A stretch of 64,000 bases of DNA from Belliella buryatensis (GCF_900188245.1 NZ_FZOK01000001.1:400825-464824); one strand, 5' to 3'; numbered from the stretch's first letter, positions 8,101-17,350 are shown. Translations and numbers: made by a program. Notes: generated from the sequence alone by a model not told the origin.

Positions 8101-9462
8101 ATGAAAAATTTCTTTTTGTTTTTCCTAGGTGTGTTCATCAGTTCTATAACTATTGGATTTGCACTTCAAGACAGCACACAAGTTGAGAAAAAAAAGGTAT
8201 TCACTTTTGAGATTAAAGATGATATCGATCCAAGAATGAATCGCAAAGTAAGACTTGCGCTGGAGGAGGCAAAAGCCAAAGAAGCAGATATGATCATCAT
8301 TGAAATGGACACTTATGGTGGAGCTGTCAATGACGCAGATGATATCCGTACGATGATCCTAGAAACCAAGGTACCTATCCATGTTTGGATCAATAAAGAC
8401 GCTGCTTCTGCAGGAGCACTTATTTCAATCGCTTGTGATAGTATTTACATGGCTCCAGGCTCGAGTATTGGTGCGGCCACTGTAGTGATGGGAGGTGGTG
8501 GAGAAGCCGCTCCAGACAAATATCAGTCCTACATGCGATCAATGATGCGGAGTACCGCTGAAGCCAAGGGAAGAGATCCTAAAATTGCAGAAGCTATGGT
8601 GGATCAAAATCTTGAAGTGGATGGCGTGAGTGAAAAGGGTAGTGTGATTACATTTTCTGTTTCAGAAGCTGTAGCCAATGGATTCAGCGAAGGCCAAGTC
8701 AATTCCATCGAGGAAGTGATCGTAAAACAAGGAATCACTAACTTTGAAATTATCGCCTATACCGTGTCAGGTGTAGAAAAAGTAATTGCTTTCTTTTTGA
8801 ATCCAGCTGTAAGTGGATTCCTTATTTTAGTGATTTTTGCTGGCATCTACTTCGAGATTCAAACTCCTGGTGTTGGCTTTCCATTAGCTGCTTCACTCGT
8901 CGCTGTAGTACTCTATTTTATACCCTATTATCTTACGGGTTTAGCTTCTAATTGGGAGATTGCTGTATTCGTAGCTGGAGTTCTTTTGCTCGCGGTAGAA
9001 CTCTTTGTTATTCCTGGATTTGGGATTTTTGGGATTCTAGGAATCATAGGTATATTGACAGGGTTGACATTAGGAATGGTCCCCAATGATGCTTTTGATT
9101 TTACTTTTGTACCATCGGGAGATTTATTTGTAGCCTTGCTTACGGTCGTATTGGCTGCAATTGTAGCAATTGGGCTGATATTTTTCTTTGCTCCAAAGGT
9201 AAATGAATGGAAAGCTTTCAGTGCAATTTCTCTGGCCACTACTCAGAAAAGAACCGATGGCTATACCTCTTCCAATTATCAAGACTCGCTACTCGGAAAG
9301 GCTGGTGTAGCGCATACACGCCTTATGCCTAGTGGGAAAGTAGTGATTGAAGATGAAGTATATGATGCTTATTCCCGCGGAGAGTTCATTGACAAAGGAG
9401 AGCCTATCATTGTCATCAGTACGGAGGGCACATCAATCAAAGTCAAAAAAGGAATTTCATAA
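8101..9462 (+). CDS. nfeD: NfeD family membrane-bound protease (ClpP-class)
   Basis: 453 residues, the long NfeD1b form. A signal peptide is followed by a crotonase/ClpP-like serine protease domain (about 30-230). Ser103 in DAASAGALIS and Lys140 in AAPDKYQS are placed as the Ser-Lys catalytic pair of this family. Four to six transmembrane helices follow (about 235-360), then a C-terminal NfeD OB-fold domain (about 385-453; LLGKAGVAHTRLMPSGKVVIE). The family works with SPFH proteins (stomatin/flotillin) at the membrane; no SPFH gene is in this window. Length and domain order are complete. Confidence 0.9.
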   Translation: MKNFFLFFLGVFISSITIGFALQDSTQVEKKKVFTFEIKDDIDPRMNRKVRLALEEAKAKEADMIIIEMDTYGGAVNDADDIRTMILETKVPIHVWINKDAASAGALISIACDSIYMAPGSSIGAATVVMGGGGEAAPDKYQSYMRSMMRSTAEAKGRDPKIAEAMVDQNLEVDGVSEKGSVITFSVSEAVANGFSEGQVNSIEEVIVKQGITNFEIIAYTVSGVEKVIAFFLNPAVSGFLILVIFAGIYFEIQTPGVGFPLAASLVAVVLYFIPYYLTGLASNWEIAVFVAGVLLLAVELFVIPGFGIFGILGIIGILTGLTLGMVPNDAFDFTFVPSGDLFVALLTVVLAAIVAIGLIFFFAPKVNEWKAFSAISLATTQKRTDGYTSSNYQDSLLGKAGVAHTRLMPSGKVVIEDEVYDAYSRGEFIDKGEPIIVISTEGTSIKVKKGIS

Positions 9463-9468
9463 AATTAT

Positions 9469-9505
9469 AAAAAAGAGAGATAAGAATAACTTACCTCTCT
9501 TTTTT
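9469..9505. terminator. Terminator between nfeD and the CBS gene
   Basis: AAAAAAGAGAGATAAG (9469-9484) pairs with CTTACCTCTCTTTTTT (9490-9505) with one A.C mismatch and a 5-base loop. It serves nfeD and, by its A/T flanks, probably the convergent CBS gene. Confidence 0.82.
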
Positions 9506-9527
9506 GATTAAGCACTGAGTTGAACGC

Positions 9528-9986
9528 TCACCAAGTGGTCTCTTTTAGTTTGGGAAATGCTCGGATCACATCGGATAAACTTATTTGGCCGATTAGCTTA
9601 CCATCCTTCATCACAGGAAATCGCCTGATTTTCATCTCCAAAAATTGTTGTGCTGCGTCGAAAAGTGATAAATCTGGGCGCATTGTAATCACATCTGTAG
9701 ACATATGCTCTGCTACTGTTCCAGGAAATGAAGGTGTGTTGGAGTATTTACCTTTGATGATTTCTTTCAGGCAATCAACCTCGGAAATAATACCAACTAA
9801 TTTTCCTTGATGATCCACCACTGGGGCTCCAGAAATTTTCCTTTTTGTCAATAAATCCAAGACATGATCAATGGTATCCTCTGGATAAAAAGTGACTAAA
9901 TTGGTGGACATATGATCCTCTACCATAATTGGGGCTGCCATTTTCTTTGGCTCTGCTGCCCTTACTCCTTGAAAACTCTTTACCAT
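9528..9986 (-). CDS. CBS-domain pair protein
   Basis: 152 residues made almost entirely of two CBS motifs (about 20-78 and 88-146): HMSTNLVTFYPEDTI, SGAPVVDHQGKLVGIIS, HMSTDVITMRPDLSL and RRFPVMKDGKLIGQIS. Such stand-alone pairs bind adenosine nucleotides and sense energy state or regulate a partner; no effector domain is fused here and the neighbours give no clue to the partner. It appears to be a single-gene transcript: a terminator follows and about 125 bases precede it. The ATG at 9986 gives a short basic leader before the first CBS motif. Confidence 0.85.
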   Translation of the reverse strand: MVKSFQGVRAAEPKKMAAPIMVEDHMSTNLVTFYPEDTIDHVLDLLTKRKISGAPVVDHQGKLVGIISEVDCLKEIIKGKYSNTPSFPGTVAEHMSTDVITMRPDLSLFDAAQQFLEMKIRRFPVMKDGKLIGQISLSDVIRAFPKLKETTW

Positions 9987-10111
9987 GGCTATTTTAGATT
10001 TAAGTGAATCTACAAAATAGAGATAATTTGGTAATTATAAAAATTTATAACTGGTTTATAGGATATTTTTCAGGTTATTATTCTTCATAAAATCTATAAC
10101 ACAAAATTATT

Positions 10112-10852
10112 TTACATCAATGCAACCTTAAATGCACTCACCACTTCTTCATCAATAGTCAAATGCTGGTAAAAACTAGCTGGATCGCTCGATAGATTCA
10201 CAGTAGTGGATCTAAAGATACTTTGACTAGCTCTGGTAGTCTTGCAACTCGCATGTATTTCTTGAAGAAAGCCAGTATTTCGAAATCGTAACACATGCTC
10301 TGGCTTCAAGCCTCCCCCTGGCATGATGCTAATTTGAGTTTTGGCCAAATCCAATAATTTCAAAATTTGATCTTGACCTATTGTCACATCATTTGCTCCT
10401 CCAGAAGTCAAAATCCTTTCAAACCCTAAAGCAATCAAATCCAGCAGAGCGCTCTCTTGGGATACACACATATCGAATGCCCGGTGAAATGTACATGACT
10501 TGTATCCAGCTATCTCCAATAGCCTCCTGCAAGTTACTTTATCGATTTCTCCTTTAGAAGTCAATGCCCCAAAAACAAACCCATCAGCACCCAATGAAGA
10601 CAATAGCTCTATATCTTTGATCATGGCTGAAATCTCTTGATCACTGTACAAAAAATCTCCCCCTCTAGGTCTGATCATGACAAAAATGGGTATATCGATT
10701 TGCTCTTTGAGCATTGCTAGCGTTCCTGCACTTGGCGTAGTCCCTCCTGATCCAAAATCTGCACAGAGTTCTAACCGGTCAACACCAACTTCGGCAGCTT
10801 TCAGGGCAGCTTCTATAGTGAAAACAGGAGCTTCTAATATCAACTTCTTCAT
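10112..10852 (-). CDS. cutC: CutC family protein (copper homeostasis CutC)
   Basis: 246 residues. The ATG at 10852 is preferred over a TTG one codon upstream; it overlaps the previous gene's stop as TGATG, a sign of coupled translation. CutC signatures are clear: LEAPVFTIEAALKAAEVG, DRLELCADFGSGGTTPS, VMIRPRGGDFLYS, GADGFVFGALTSKG, TFHRAFDMC, RILTSGGAND and IMPGGGLKPEHV, together forming a TIM barrel. CutC was named for a copper-tolerance phenotype in E. coli whose cause has been questioned, so the biochemical role stays uncertain. Coupling to an asparaginase of the glycoprotein type may point to carbohydrate or amino-sugar metabolism rather than copper. Confidence 0.9.
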   Translation of the reverse strand: MKKLILEAPVFTIEAALKAAEVGVDRLELCADFGSGGTTPSAGTLAMLKEQIDIPIFVMIRPRGGDFLYSDQEISAMIKDIELLSSLGADGFVFGALTSKGEIDKVTCRRLLEIAGYKSCTFHRAFDMCVSQESALLDLIALGFERILTSGGANDVTIGQDQILKLLDLAKTQISIMPGGGLKPEHVLRFRNTGFLQEIHASCKTTRASQSIFRSTTVNLSSDPASFYQHLTIDEEVVSAFKVALM

Positions 10853-11832
10853 CAAAATTTACTTTTAGCATCTACCAATTCCTGACTTTCGAAATGATGC
10901 CTAGCGAAATTAAAACCAGGTCTTACCGCGTATGCACCATACTCTCCGTCTTTGTTGATGGCTATAAAACCAGCTTGAATATTATCAATGTCTTTATTTT
11001 TGGAAATCAATCTTCTGACTGCCTCTTCACAGGCTTCTTGCGGACTACGGCCTTGACGCATCAGCTCCACAATCAAAAAGCTCCCACAAATCCTGATGAT
11101 AGACTCACCCAAACCTGTGGCTGTGGCGGCTCCTACTTCATCATCCACAAAAAGACCCGCTCCTATAATTGGGCTATCGCCAACTCTGCCGTGCATTTTA
11201 TAAGCCAATCCTGAGGTGGTACACGATCCTGCCAATTTCCCATCAGCTCCCAAAGCAATCATCCCAATGGTGTCGTGGTTTTCAATATTGATTATTGGTT
11301 TATACTCAGAAGTTTTTTTCCACTCCTGAAAGAGCTCTTCTGCTCTTGGGCTAAGGGTTTCCTCTTCCATCGGAAATCCTTGAGCCAAGGCAAACTGCCT
11401 CGCCCCTTCCCCAGCAAGCATCACATGAGGTGTCTCTTCCATTACTTTCCTTGCCAAGGAAATAGGATGCTTCACTTGCCTAACAAACGCCACAGAACCA
11501 CATGATCCATCACCTTTCATAATGGACGCATCCAAAGTTGCTATACCTTCTCTATCAGGCAAGCCTTGAAGCCCCACCGAAAGGTTTTTCAAATCCAATT
11601 CTGTCACTTTCACACCCTGCTCTACTGCTTCTACAATATCCCCTGTCTTAGTCAGAATATCCCAGGCTTTATCATTGGCAGCCATTCCATGCTCCCAAGT
11701 AGAAAGAATCAAGGGTTTGTAATTTTCGCCAATCTCCCTGATATCGGATTGGCAAGCAGAATGAATTAAAGATGGAAGGATCACAGAGGATCCAATCACC
11801 GTCTTTTTTAGAAATGATCTTCGATTAGACAT
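10852..11832 (-). CDS. N4-(beta-N-acetylglucosaminyl)-L-asparaginase, Tat-type signal
   Basis: 326 residues, Ntn-hydrolase of the glycosylasparaginase family. The N-terminus MSNRRSFLKKTVIGSS is a twin-arginine signal, with HSAC near 27 as a possible lipobox, so the enzyme is exported folded. The autoprocessing site is HDTIGM with Thr188 as the new N-terminal nucleophile; GRVGDSPIIGAGLFVDDEVGA and ATGLGESIIR are the matching active-site parts. The protein should split N-linked glycan asparagine (GlcNAc-Asn) to aspartate and an amino sugar. Downstream cutC is coupled by TGATG. The stated substrate follows the family; related members act on other beta-aspartyl compounds. Confidence 0.9.
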   Translation of the reverse strand: MSNRRSFLKKTVIGSSVILPSLIHSACQSDIREIGENYKPLILSTWEHGMAANDKAWDILTKTGDIVEAVEQGVKVTELDLKNLSVGLQGLPDREGIATLDASIMKGDGSCGSVAFVRQVKHPISLARKVMEETPHVMLAGEGARQFALAQGFPMEEETLSPRAEELFQEWKKTSEYKPIINIENHDTIGMIALGADGKLAGSCTTSGLAYKMHGRVGDSPIIGAGLFVDDEVGAATATGLGESIIRICGSFLIVELMRQGRSPQEACEEAVRRLISKNKDIDNIQAGFIAINKDGEYGAYAVRPGFNFARHHFESQELVDAKSKF

Positions 11833-11910
11833 ATTTGATGAATTTTAGCAATTTGTATGGCTAGCAAGTTTACAAATTAAAAAGAAAACAAGTTGGACTG
11901 AATACCTTTC

Positions 11911-11940
11911 AAAAAAAAGCTACCCAAATTGAGTAGCTTC
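11911..11940 (-). terminator. Terminator of the TPR lipoprotein gene
   Basis: On the minus strand a GAAGCTAC / GTAGCTT stem with a 9-base loop is followed by a run of eight T. It lies 11 bases past the stop of the gene ending at 11951. Confidence 0.85.
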
Positions 11941-11950
11941 TATTACTTTT

Positions 11951-13744
11951 CTATTTGAGTGCTTCCAAAAATGCTTGGTCACCTCTGTATTTTTTGAACA
12001 TTAGATCTGTCATAGCACGCTCTCTGAGATACTCGCTTCGTTCGACAGCTTTTGCTAGGTTTTCGAACAAAGCCTGCTTATCATCTGTAATGGTCGCAAC
12101 CATAGCAAGCCCATAAAAACCATAACCATATTCCCTATTGAACTGAACAGACTCCTCAAATGCCTCTAAGGCATTTTTATAATCCTCCGCTAAGAAGTAT
12201 GCAAGACCTTTATTGAATAGGTTAGCTTCTGTTTCTGGAGCTCTATTGAGTCGAATTGTAGCTAATTTGTAATCTCCATTGATGATATCTATAGCTCCTC
12301 GGAGCCCTTCATTGAATCTAAGAAATTCATTGGTTTCATCTCTCTCGAGAGAAGAAGCCTCAGAAATAGCCACATAAGCCTCAAAATAATCTCCTCGAAG
12401 TAAATAAGCTTGCCCCAAATTATGAAAGGCATAAGAAGTAGGGTTCATTCTATTTGCTTGTCTAAAATGACTAATGGCTCTTGTAATCAGCTGGTTTTTT
12501 TCTCTCAGGTTCAACTCACGCTGTGCCATATTCAAGTAAACCACTCCTAAATTATTCTGAGCCAACTCAGAATTATAAAGTTCAACCAGCTTAGCATAGA
12601 TCCTTTCTTTTTCTTGAAGTCTTGGTGACACTTCTCCTGCATAGATCAACTGTTCCTTACTCAGTTCATTGATCGCTTTACCTTCTTGCAGCAGTTTATA
12701 AACATTAGCAGCCACTTCGGGATCTGAAAAACCTGTATTTTCATATACTGCTTGTATTTTAGCTTGTCTTAGTTTTGGAAACAAATCTCTTGATACTTTG
12801 GCATAAGTAGGGAGTCTTTGTATTTCTCTCAACTGCGTATCAAAAGCTTTATCGCTTAAAATTATATCATAATAGGCTTCTTTTTGTGGGATAGTAATTC
12901 CATCATATTCGCCCAAAAGTACCCTAAAATCAAACCAGTCTTTTTGTCTCGATGTCGCGACTACTGGAATGTTTGGGTTATTCAACATACTTCTGATTTT
13001 TTGCCTCACCACTTCCGCCCTTCTTTGGGCAAGTTCTGTACTGTTGATTTCTTGACTTTCGAATGAATGAATACCAGTAACTGTGATTTTTTTCAACACA
13101 GTGCCTGACTCAATAAAGCTCAGGATAGGCTTTCCGTCTGTAGTAGTAAGTGTATTATCTCTCAAGGCATTGCTTGCTAATGGAAAAGACACCGTATAAT
13201 CTTTGCTTACTTCCCTTTGGAGTTCAGAGAAATCTGTTTTCATGTAAACGCCAATTGGTGGTATCGGCTCATCTGGAGTCACTTGTCCTGTCCTTGCTAG
13301 CAGCGGTGTAGTATATAATCCATCAGCGATCTTTTTCGCAGCAATATTTCTGGTTTTTCCATTTTGGATCACCAAGCCTTTGAGCAGTAATTCGCCTGAT
13401 TCCATACCCGGCAGATACGGAAAAACAAAATCTGCTTCTACTTTCGCCTGATTGATGACCTTGGTATAGGCACCATCAAATGCTACGATTTCTGCAAGTC
13501 GAAGAGCTCCCTCTCCATAGCTATACTCAGGATAGAGGAGGATTTTCACATCGCTTCTAAGGTATTGTAAAGGAATGGCTCCATCCAACTTAAACCGCAC
13601 TGAGTCTCTGTGCATGGTCAAAGCCTCAGGCTTAGCCACCATACCTTCTAATAAGTTATCAAATTTGCTTAGCTTTGGTGTGCAATTCCAAAATAGGAAG
13701 GTGGCAAATAGCAGTGAGAAAATATTTCTTATGAATCTGAACAT
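11951..13744 (-). CDS. TPR-repeat lipoprotein with OmpA-like middle region
   Basis: 597 residues. The N-terminus ends in LFWNC, giving lipoprotein Cys21. Residues ~30-200 look beta-rich (surface Ig-like or repeat-like). Around 215-310, ITVTGIHSFESQEIN then ELAQRRAEVVRQKI resembles the OmpA-type peptidoglycan-binding pattern (TDxxG then LSxxRAxxV), but key residues are partly changed. From about 375 to 590 there are at least four tetratricopeptide-like repeats (AQNNLGVVYLNMAQ, AFHNLGQAYLLRGD, LFNKGLAYFLAEDYKNALEAF, GFYGLAMVA). The protein probably sits at the outer membrane or peptidoglycan and mediates protein contacts. It has no recognisable enzyme motif and is transcribed alone. Confidence 0.72.
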   Translation of the reverse strand: MFRFIRNIFSLLFATFLFWNCTPKLSKFDNLLEGMVAKPEALTMHRDSVRFKLDGAIPLQYLRSDVKILLYPEYSYGEGALRLAEIVAFDGAYTKVINQAKVEADFVFPYLPGMESGELLLKGLVIQNGKTRNIAAKKIADGLYTTPLLARTGQVTPDEPIPPIGVYMKTDFSELQREVSKDYTVSFPLASNALRDNTLTTTDGKPILSFIESGTVLKKITVTGIHSFESQEINSTELAQRRAEVVRQKIRSMLNNPNIPVVATSRQKDWFDFRVLLGEYDGITIPQKEAYYDIILSDKAFDTQLREIQRLPTYAKVSRDLFPKLRQAKIQAVYENTGFSDPEVAANVYKLLQEGKAINELSKEQLIYAGEVSPRLQEKERIYAKLVELYNSELAQNNLGVVYLNMAQRELNLREKNQLITRAISHFRQANRMNPTSYAFHNLGQAYLLRGDYFEAYVAISEASSLERDETNEFLRFNEGLRGAIDIINGDYKLATIRLNRAPETEANLFNKGLAYFLAEDYKNALEAFEESVQFNREYGYGFYGLAMVATITDDKQALFENLAKAVERSEYLRERAMTDLMFKKYRGDQAFLEALK

Positions 13745-13823
13745 ATTGGCATTAAAATAGATTATTCAATTTATTGTTAATATTTATTATATTGATTTCA
13801 AATTACTTAAAGCAAAATCTAAT

Positions 13824-14042
13824 ATGAATAAACTTAAACTCTTTTTTGAAGACCGTGCTTTTGGAGTTTGCTCCAGATTAGGAGAAAAGCTACATTTCCC
13901 AATTGATAGCATAAGGCTATTTTTCATATATAGTTCCTTTATCACACTAGGATCTCCAGTTATCATTTATGTCAGTATGGCCATGATGATGAAAATCAGG
14001 AAATACCTCAGAAAGATGAACAACCCAGTTTGGTTTGACTAA
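13824..14042 (+). CDS. PspC-domain small membrane protein
   Basis: 72 residues resembling a PspC domain: FGVCSRLGEKLHFPIDSIRLFFIYSSF matches the GVCGGLAExxxxDPxLVRxxF pattern in shape, followed by a second hydrophobic segment and a basic tail. In the phage-shock systems of other bacteria PspC is a membrane-stress sensor or toxin-like protein; stand-alone small versions are common in Bacteroidota and have no known role. Its stop codon overlaps by four bases the stop of the convergent glycosyltransferase gene, so neither gene has its own downstream terminator here. Confidence 0.7.
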   Translation: MNKLKLFFEDRAFGVCSRLGEKLHFPIDSIRLFFIYSSFITLGSPVIIYVSMAMMMKIRKYLRKMNNPVWFD

Positions 14043-15040
14043 AGCATGGTAAACTGCTTTTTCCCTTTGGCATAATAATGCCAAAGAATTGACTTTATAT
14101 TTTTATTCGATCCTGATGGCAAGTTTGATGCCATTGAATGTCTATTATACATATTTTTTAAATTGAAAAACCCTATGTGCGCTTTTAGGATAGCTTTAGC
14201 ATCTCCGAGCTTGCCTTTCCCTACAAATACAAGCATAGCCAAAAGATCTAAAATCAGCCTTGTCGCATAAACCTTAAGAAATCTACTTTTTGGTAAATTT
14301 TTATGCAGCATCAAGAGTGAATTTCTAAAGTTGAGCATAGTCTTCTTAGGGCTATTTCTAGCTAAAGTCCCTCCCCCTAAATGCCGGACCTCAACACTTC
14401 CCAGATAGTATATTTTCCTACCAGATGACCTTATTCGCCAACAAAGATCGATCTCTTCCATATGCGCAAAAAAACGATCATCAAAACCTCCATGATCATG
14501 AAAATCACTTGCTCGAATCGCCATGCAAGCTCCGGATGACCAATCTACTGTAATCGTATCGTCATACTGTCCCATATCTTCTTCAATAGAATCAAAAATT
14601 CTACCTCGGCAATAAGGGTAACCCAGATCATCTAAAAACCCTCCTCCTGCACCTGCATAATCAAACAAGCCTGCTATTTGAGCAGAAGTGATTTTTGGCT
14701 GAACAGAAGCGACCTCAGGATTTTGACTCAAAAATTCAATTAATCCTTTATCCCAGCCTTGGGTAACTTCCACATCAGAATTTAATAAAATATAATATTC
14801 ATACTCACCCTCTAACTGCCTCAATGCCTTGTTATATCCTCCAGCAAAACCTGTATTCTCGGCTAAATGTAAAAGTTGAATCTGAGGGTAATGGCTTTTC
14901 AAAAATTCAATGGAATCATCCGTGCTGGCATTATCTGCCACAATGATTGGAAAAATAGAATTTGATAAAACAGAAGGAAGAAAACGCTCTAGCATCTTCT
15001 TCCCATTATAGTTCAATATGACTATGGCTGCTGCCTGCAT
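14039..15040 (-). CDS. Family 2 glycosyltransferase (rhamnosyltransferase-like)
   Basis: 333 residues from the ATG at 15040, which overlaps the ybaB stop as TGATG. GT-A fold: AIVILNYNGKKMLE at the N-terminus, VADNASTDDS near 35, ENTGFAGGYNKAL near 62, and the metal-binding DxD-type LLNSDVEV near 86. DWSSGACMAIRA and HMEEIDLCWRIRSSG follow, typical of rhamnosyl- or galactofuranosyl-type enzymes of GT2. A C-terminal amphipathic or hydrophobic helix (near 270-290) may tether it to the membrane. It should transfer a sugar from an NDP donor in polysaccharide or glycoprotein assembly; no cluster of partner genes is nearby. Confidence 0.85.
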   Translation of the reverse strand: MQAAAIVILNYNGKKMLERFLPSVLSNSIFPIIVADNASTDDSIEFLKSHYPQIQLLHLAENTGFAGGYNKALRQLEGEYEYYILLNSDVEVTQGWDKGLIEFLSQNPEVASVQPKITSAQIAGLFDYAGAGGGFLDDLGYPYCRGRIFDSIEEDMGQYDDTITVDWSSGACMAIRASDFHDHGGFDDRFFAHMEEIDLCWRIRSSGRKIYYLGSVEVRHLGGGTLARNSPKKTMLNFRNSLLMLHKNLPKSRFLKVYATRLILDLLAMLVFVGKGKLGDAKAILKAHIGFFNLKNMYNRHSMASNLPSGSNKNIKSILWHYYAKGKKQFTML

Positions 15041-15372
15041 CAAAACATATTGCCAAGATCCATTCCAGGAATGTTTGGAAGCATACCATCAGTGGCTGCT
15101 TTCATCTCATCCTTGATTTTGAATTCAATAGCCTCCATTGCTTTATTGATAGCAGCAACAGTAAGGTCTGAAAGCATTTCCTTGTCAATGGGGTTGATCA
15201 AAGATTCATCCATCTCAATTGAGACAACTTTCCTATGGCCATTGACCACTACTTTGACCATTCCTGCTCCAGATTCTCCAGTGGCAGTTAAGTGAACCAA
15301 CCTAGCCTGGGTTTCCTTGATTTTGGCTTGGGCTTCTTTCACCTTATTCATTATATTCATGAAATCGAACAT
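15040..15372 (-). CDS. YbaB/EbfC family nucleoid-associated protein
   Basis: 110 residues, the normal size. The N-terminal helix MNKVKEAQAKIKETQARL, the GESGAGMVKVVVNGHRKV strand region and the C-terminal helices (LTVAAINKAMEAIEFK) match the YbaB fold, a dimeric DNA-binding protein. In many genomes it is linked to dnaX/recR, but here it is coupled to a glycosyltransferase through TGATG. A good -7 element lies upstream on the minus strand (15406-15413). Confidence 0.92.
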   Translation of the reverse strand: MFDFMNIMNKVKEAQAKIKETQARLVHLTATGESGAGMVKVVVNGHRKVVSIEMDESLINPIDKEMLSDLTVAAINKAMEAIEFKIKDEMKAATDGMLPNIPGMDLGNMF

Positions 15373-15405
15373 ACTCTAATTCCTTTATTTGTTGAAGAAC
15401 ACTCG

Positions 15406-15413
15406 CAAATATA
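15406..15413 (-). promoter_or_regulatory. Candidate -7 promoter element of ybaB
   Basis: On the minus strand the sequence reads TATATTTG, an exact match to the Bacteroidota TAnnTTTG element, about 34 bases before the ybaB ATG. No clear TTTG is seen at -33. Confidence 0.55.
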
Positions 15414-15593
15414 CATTTTTCAAACAGAGGAACCACACCGACAATGCAGAAGATTATTTTACACTTTCGTATTAAATAAAAATATATATTGATTTAAAAT
15501 TATTAATGAAACATAAATGATGCGATCGAAACTTTTTTAGTATTTTTCATGTATAATCTCTATAAACCACGAATTTTAAAGTACGAAGAACCC

Positions 15594-15884
15594 ATGAAAA
15601 CCATAGAAAAAATAGAAAAAATAGAGAAAGAGGATATCAAAAATTTGAAGTTCAATAAAGCTGAAGTATTAGAAAATACTGATGATATCAAGAAGAGATG
15701 GAATGACCTTTTTAGAGCGCAAGCATTGGGTAATTTGTTGCAAAGTAAGGTACATATTACTTTCGAAACTGCAGATCAAAAAACCTATAAAGTTCATACT
15801 ACCATTTGGGCCGTTGGACAAGATTTCATTACTCTTAAAGGTGGAATCCATATACCAGTCGGCGCTGTGATAGAAGTTGATTGA
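15594..15884 (+). CDS. Conserved hypothetical small protein
   Basis: 96 residues from the ATG at 15594 (MKTIEKIEKIEKEDIKNL). An upstream in-frame ATG at 15549 would add 15 residues and is less likely, since the segment MKTIEK follows a better spacing and looks like the natural start. The protein has a charged helical N-terminus (about 1-45), then beta-like segments (VHITFETADQKTYKVHTTIW and DFITLKGGIHIPVGAV). It looks like a small single-domain protein conserved in Bacteroidota, with no assigned function. It is followed by a strong terminator and is not coupled to neighbours. Confidence 0.72.
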   Translation: MKTIEKIEKIEKEDIKNLKFNKAEVLENTDDIKKRWNDLFRAQALGNLLQSKVHITFETADQKTYKVHTTIWAVGQDFITLKGGIHIPVGAVIEVD

Positions 15885-15901
15885 GGATTGAGTGAAAAGT
15901 A

Positions 15902-15940
15902 AAGCCCTTCAAGATTGAAAACTTGAAGGGCTTTTTTTGT
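15902..15940 (+). terminator. Terminator of the 96-residue protein gene
   Basis: Thirteen-base perfect stem AAAGCCCTTCAAG / CTTGAAGGGCTTT with an 8-base loop, followed by more T. It also lies downstream of convergent hisS. Confidence 0.9.
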
Positions 15941-15955
15941 AGTGATCATATCTTT

Positions 15956-17329
15956 TTATTGGCCTTGAATCATTTTTATCGCATCACTTAAATCCATTGA
16001 TTCTTGCTGCCCTGAAATCAAATTTTTCAAGCTTACCTGCTTAGCATTGATTTCATCAGAGCCCAAAACCATTACAAAAGGTATCTGCTTTTTATCTGCA
16101 TAGGTAAACTGCTTTTTAATTTTAATTACATCGGGATAAAGCTCGGAAGCAATTCCTGCTGTCCTCAGTTTATTCAAAACCTGTAAGCCATAATTTCTCC
16201 CTTCTTCTTCAAAGTAGGTGATTAGCACCTGAGTGCCTTCCAATTGTTCCGTTGGAAAAAGGTTGAGCTCTTCAAGAACATCATAGATTCTATCTACACC
16301 AAATGAAAAACCTACACCTGATACACCATCTAAGCCAAATACGCCTGTCAAATTATCATATCTACCACCACCACTCACGGAACCAATAGAAACATGGTTG
16401 ACTTTTACTTCGAAAATCGCCCCTGTATAATATGACAATCCTCTCGCCAAAACTACATCAAAATCCACAAAGTCCTCTGACTCGCCATACTGACTCAAAA
16501 GTTCCAAAACTTCTCTGAGTTCTGCAATACCTTTGAGGCCAATTTCAGAGTCTTTCAAGAAGGACTCTAGAAAATCTAGCTTCTCTCGATTGGACCCAAG
16601 CAAATCTATAATTGGGCTGAGTTTTCCAATAGCTTCCTGCGTAAAAGACCGCTGCTGTAATTCTTCCTGCACTTTAGCCCATCCAATCTTATCAAGTTTG
16701 TCAATTGCCACACAGAGTTCCCCTTCTCGCCCTGCAGCTCCAATTACTTCAGCAAGCCCTGTCAAGATTTTTCTATTATTCAACTTGATCGCGTAATCTT
16801 TCAATCCAAGCGAAGCAAAAACTCGCTTGATCATCAGCAAAATCTCCAATTCGCAAACAAGACTATCGGTACCTACTACATCAGCATCACATTGATAAAA
16901 CTCCCTGTACCTTCCTCTCTGCGGTCTATCGGCTCTCCATACAGGCTGAATCTGAAAACGCTTAAATGGATAAGTGATCTCATTTCTATTCATGACCACA
17001 TACCTTGCAAAAGGTACTGTCAGGTCATATCTTAAGCCTTTTTCTGACACCTTAGCTAATGTCGCAGCTGCTCCAGCTTCTATATCTGAAGGAGCTACAT
17101 CTTTTAAATAATCTCCACTATTGAGAATTTTGAAAAGCAATTGATCACCTTCATCACCATATTTACCTGTTAAAGTACTGAGATTCTCCATGGAAGGAGT
17201 CTCTAGCTGCTGATATCCAAAAAGCTTAAAAGTATCCTTGATGATGTCAAAAATATAATTCCTCCTTGCCATTTGAAGAGGACCAAAATCACGTGTGCCT
17301 TTAGGTAAAGTAGGTTTTTGAATTGCCAT
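15956..17329 (-). CDS. hisS: Histidine--tRNA ligase
   Basis: 457 residues, class II aminoacyl-tRNA synthetase that charges tRNA-His. Motif 2 is visible as FQIQPVWRADRPQRGRYREF near 120, the histidine-binding motifs as RGLSYYTG near 290 and SGGGRYDNL near 312, and motif 3 as GVGFSFGVDRI near 330. The C-terminal anticodon-binding domain occupies roughly the last 95 residues. The ATG at 17329 is preceded by a -7-like element at 17351-17358 on the minus strand. It is a stand-alone housekeeping gene. Confidence 0.97.
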   Translation of the reverse strand: MAIQKPTLPKGTRDFGPLQMARRNYIFDIIKDTFKLFGYQQLETPSMENLSTLTGKYGDEGDQLLFKILNSGDYLKDVAPSDIEAGAAATLAKVSEKGLRYDLTVPFARYVVMNRNEITYPFKRFQIQPVWRADRPQRGRYREFYQCDADVVGTDSLVCELEILLMIKRVFASLGLKDYAIKLNNRKILTGLAEVIGAAGREGELCVAIDKLDKIGWAKVQEELQQRSFTQEAIGKLSPIIDLLGSNREKLDFLESFLKDSEIGLKGIAELREVLELLSQYGESEDFVDFDVVLARGLSYYTGAIFEVKVNHVSIGSVSGGGRYDNLTGVFGLDGVSGVGFSFGVDRIYDVLEELNLFPTEQLEGTQVLITYFEEEGRNYGLQVLNKLRTAGIASELYPDVIKIKKQFTYADKKQIPFVMVLGSDEINAKQVSLKNLISGQQESMDLSDAIKMIQGQ

Positions 17330-17350
17330 AGCTTAATATTAAATTTTGCG

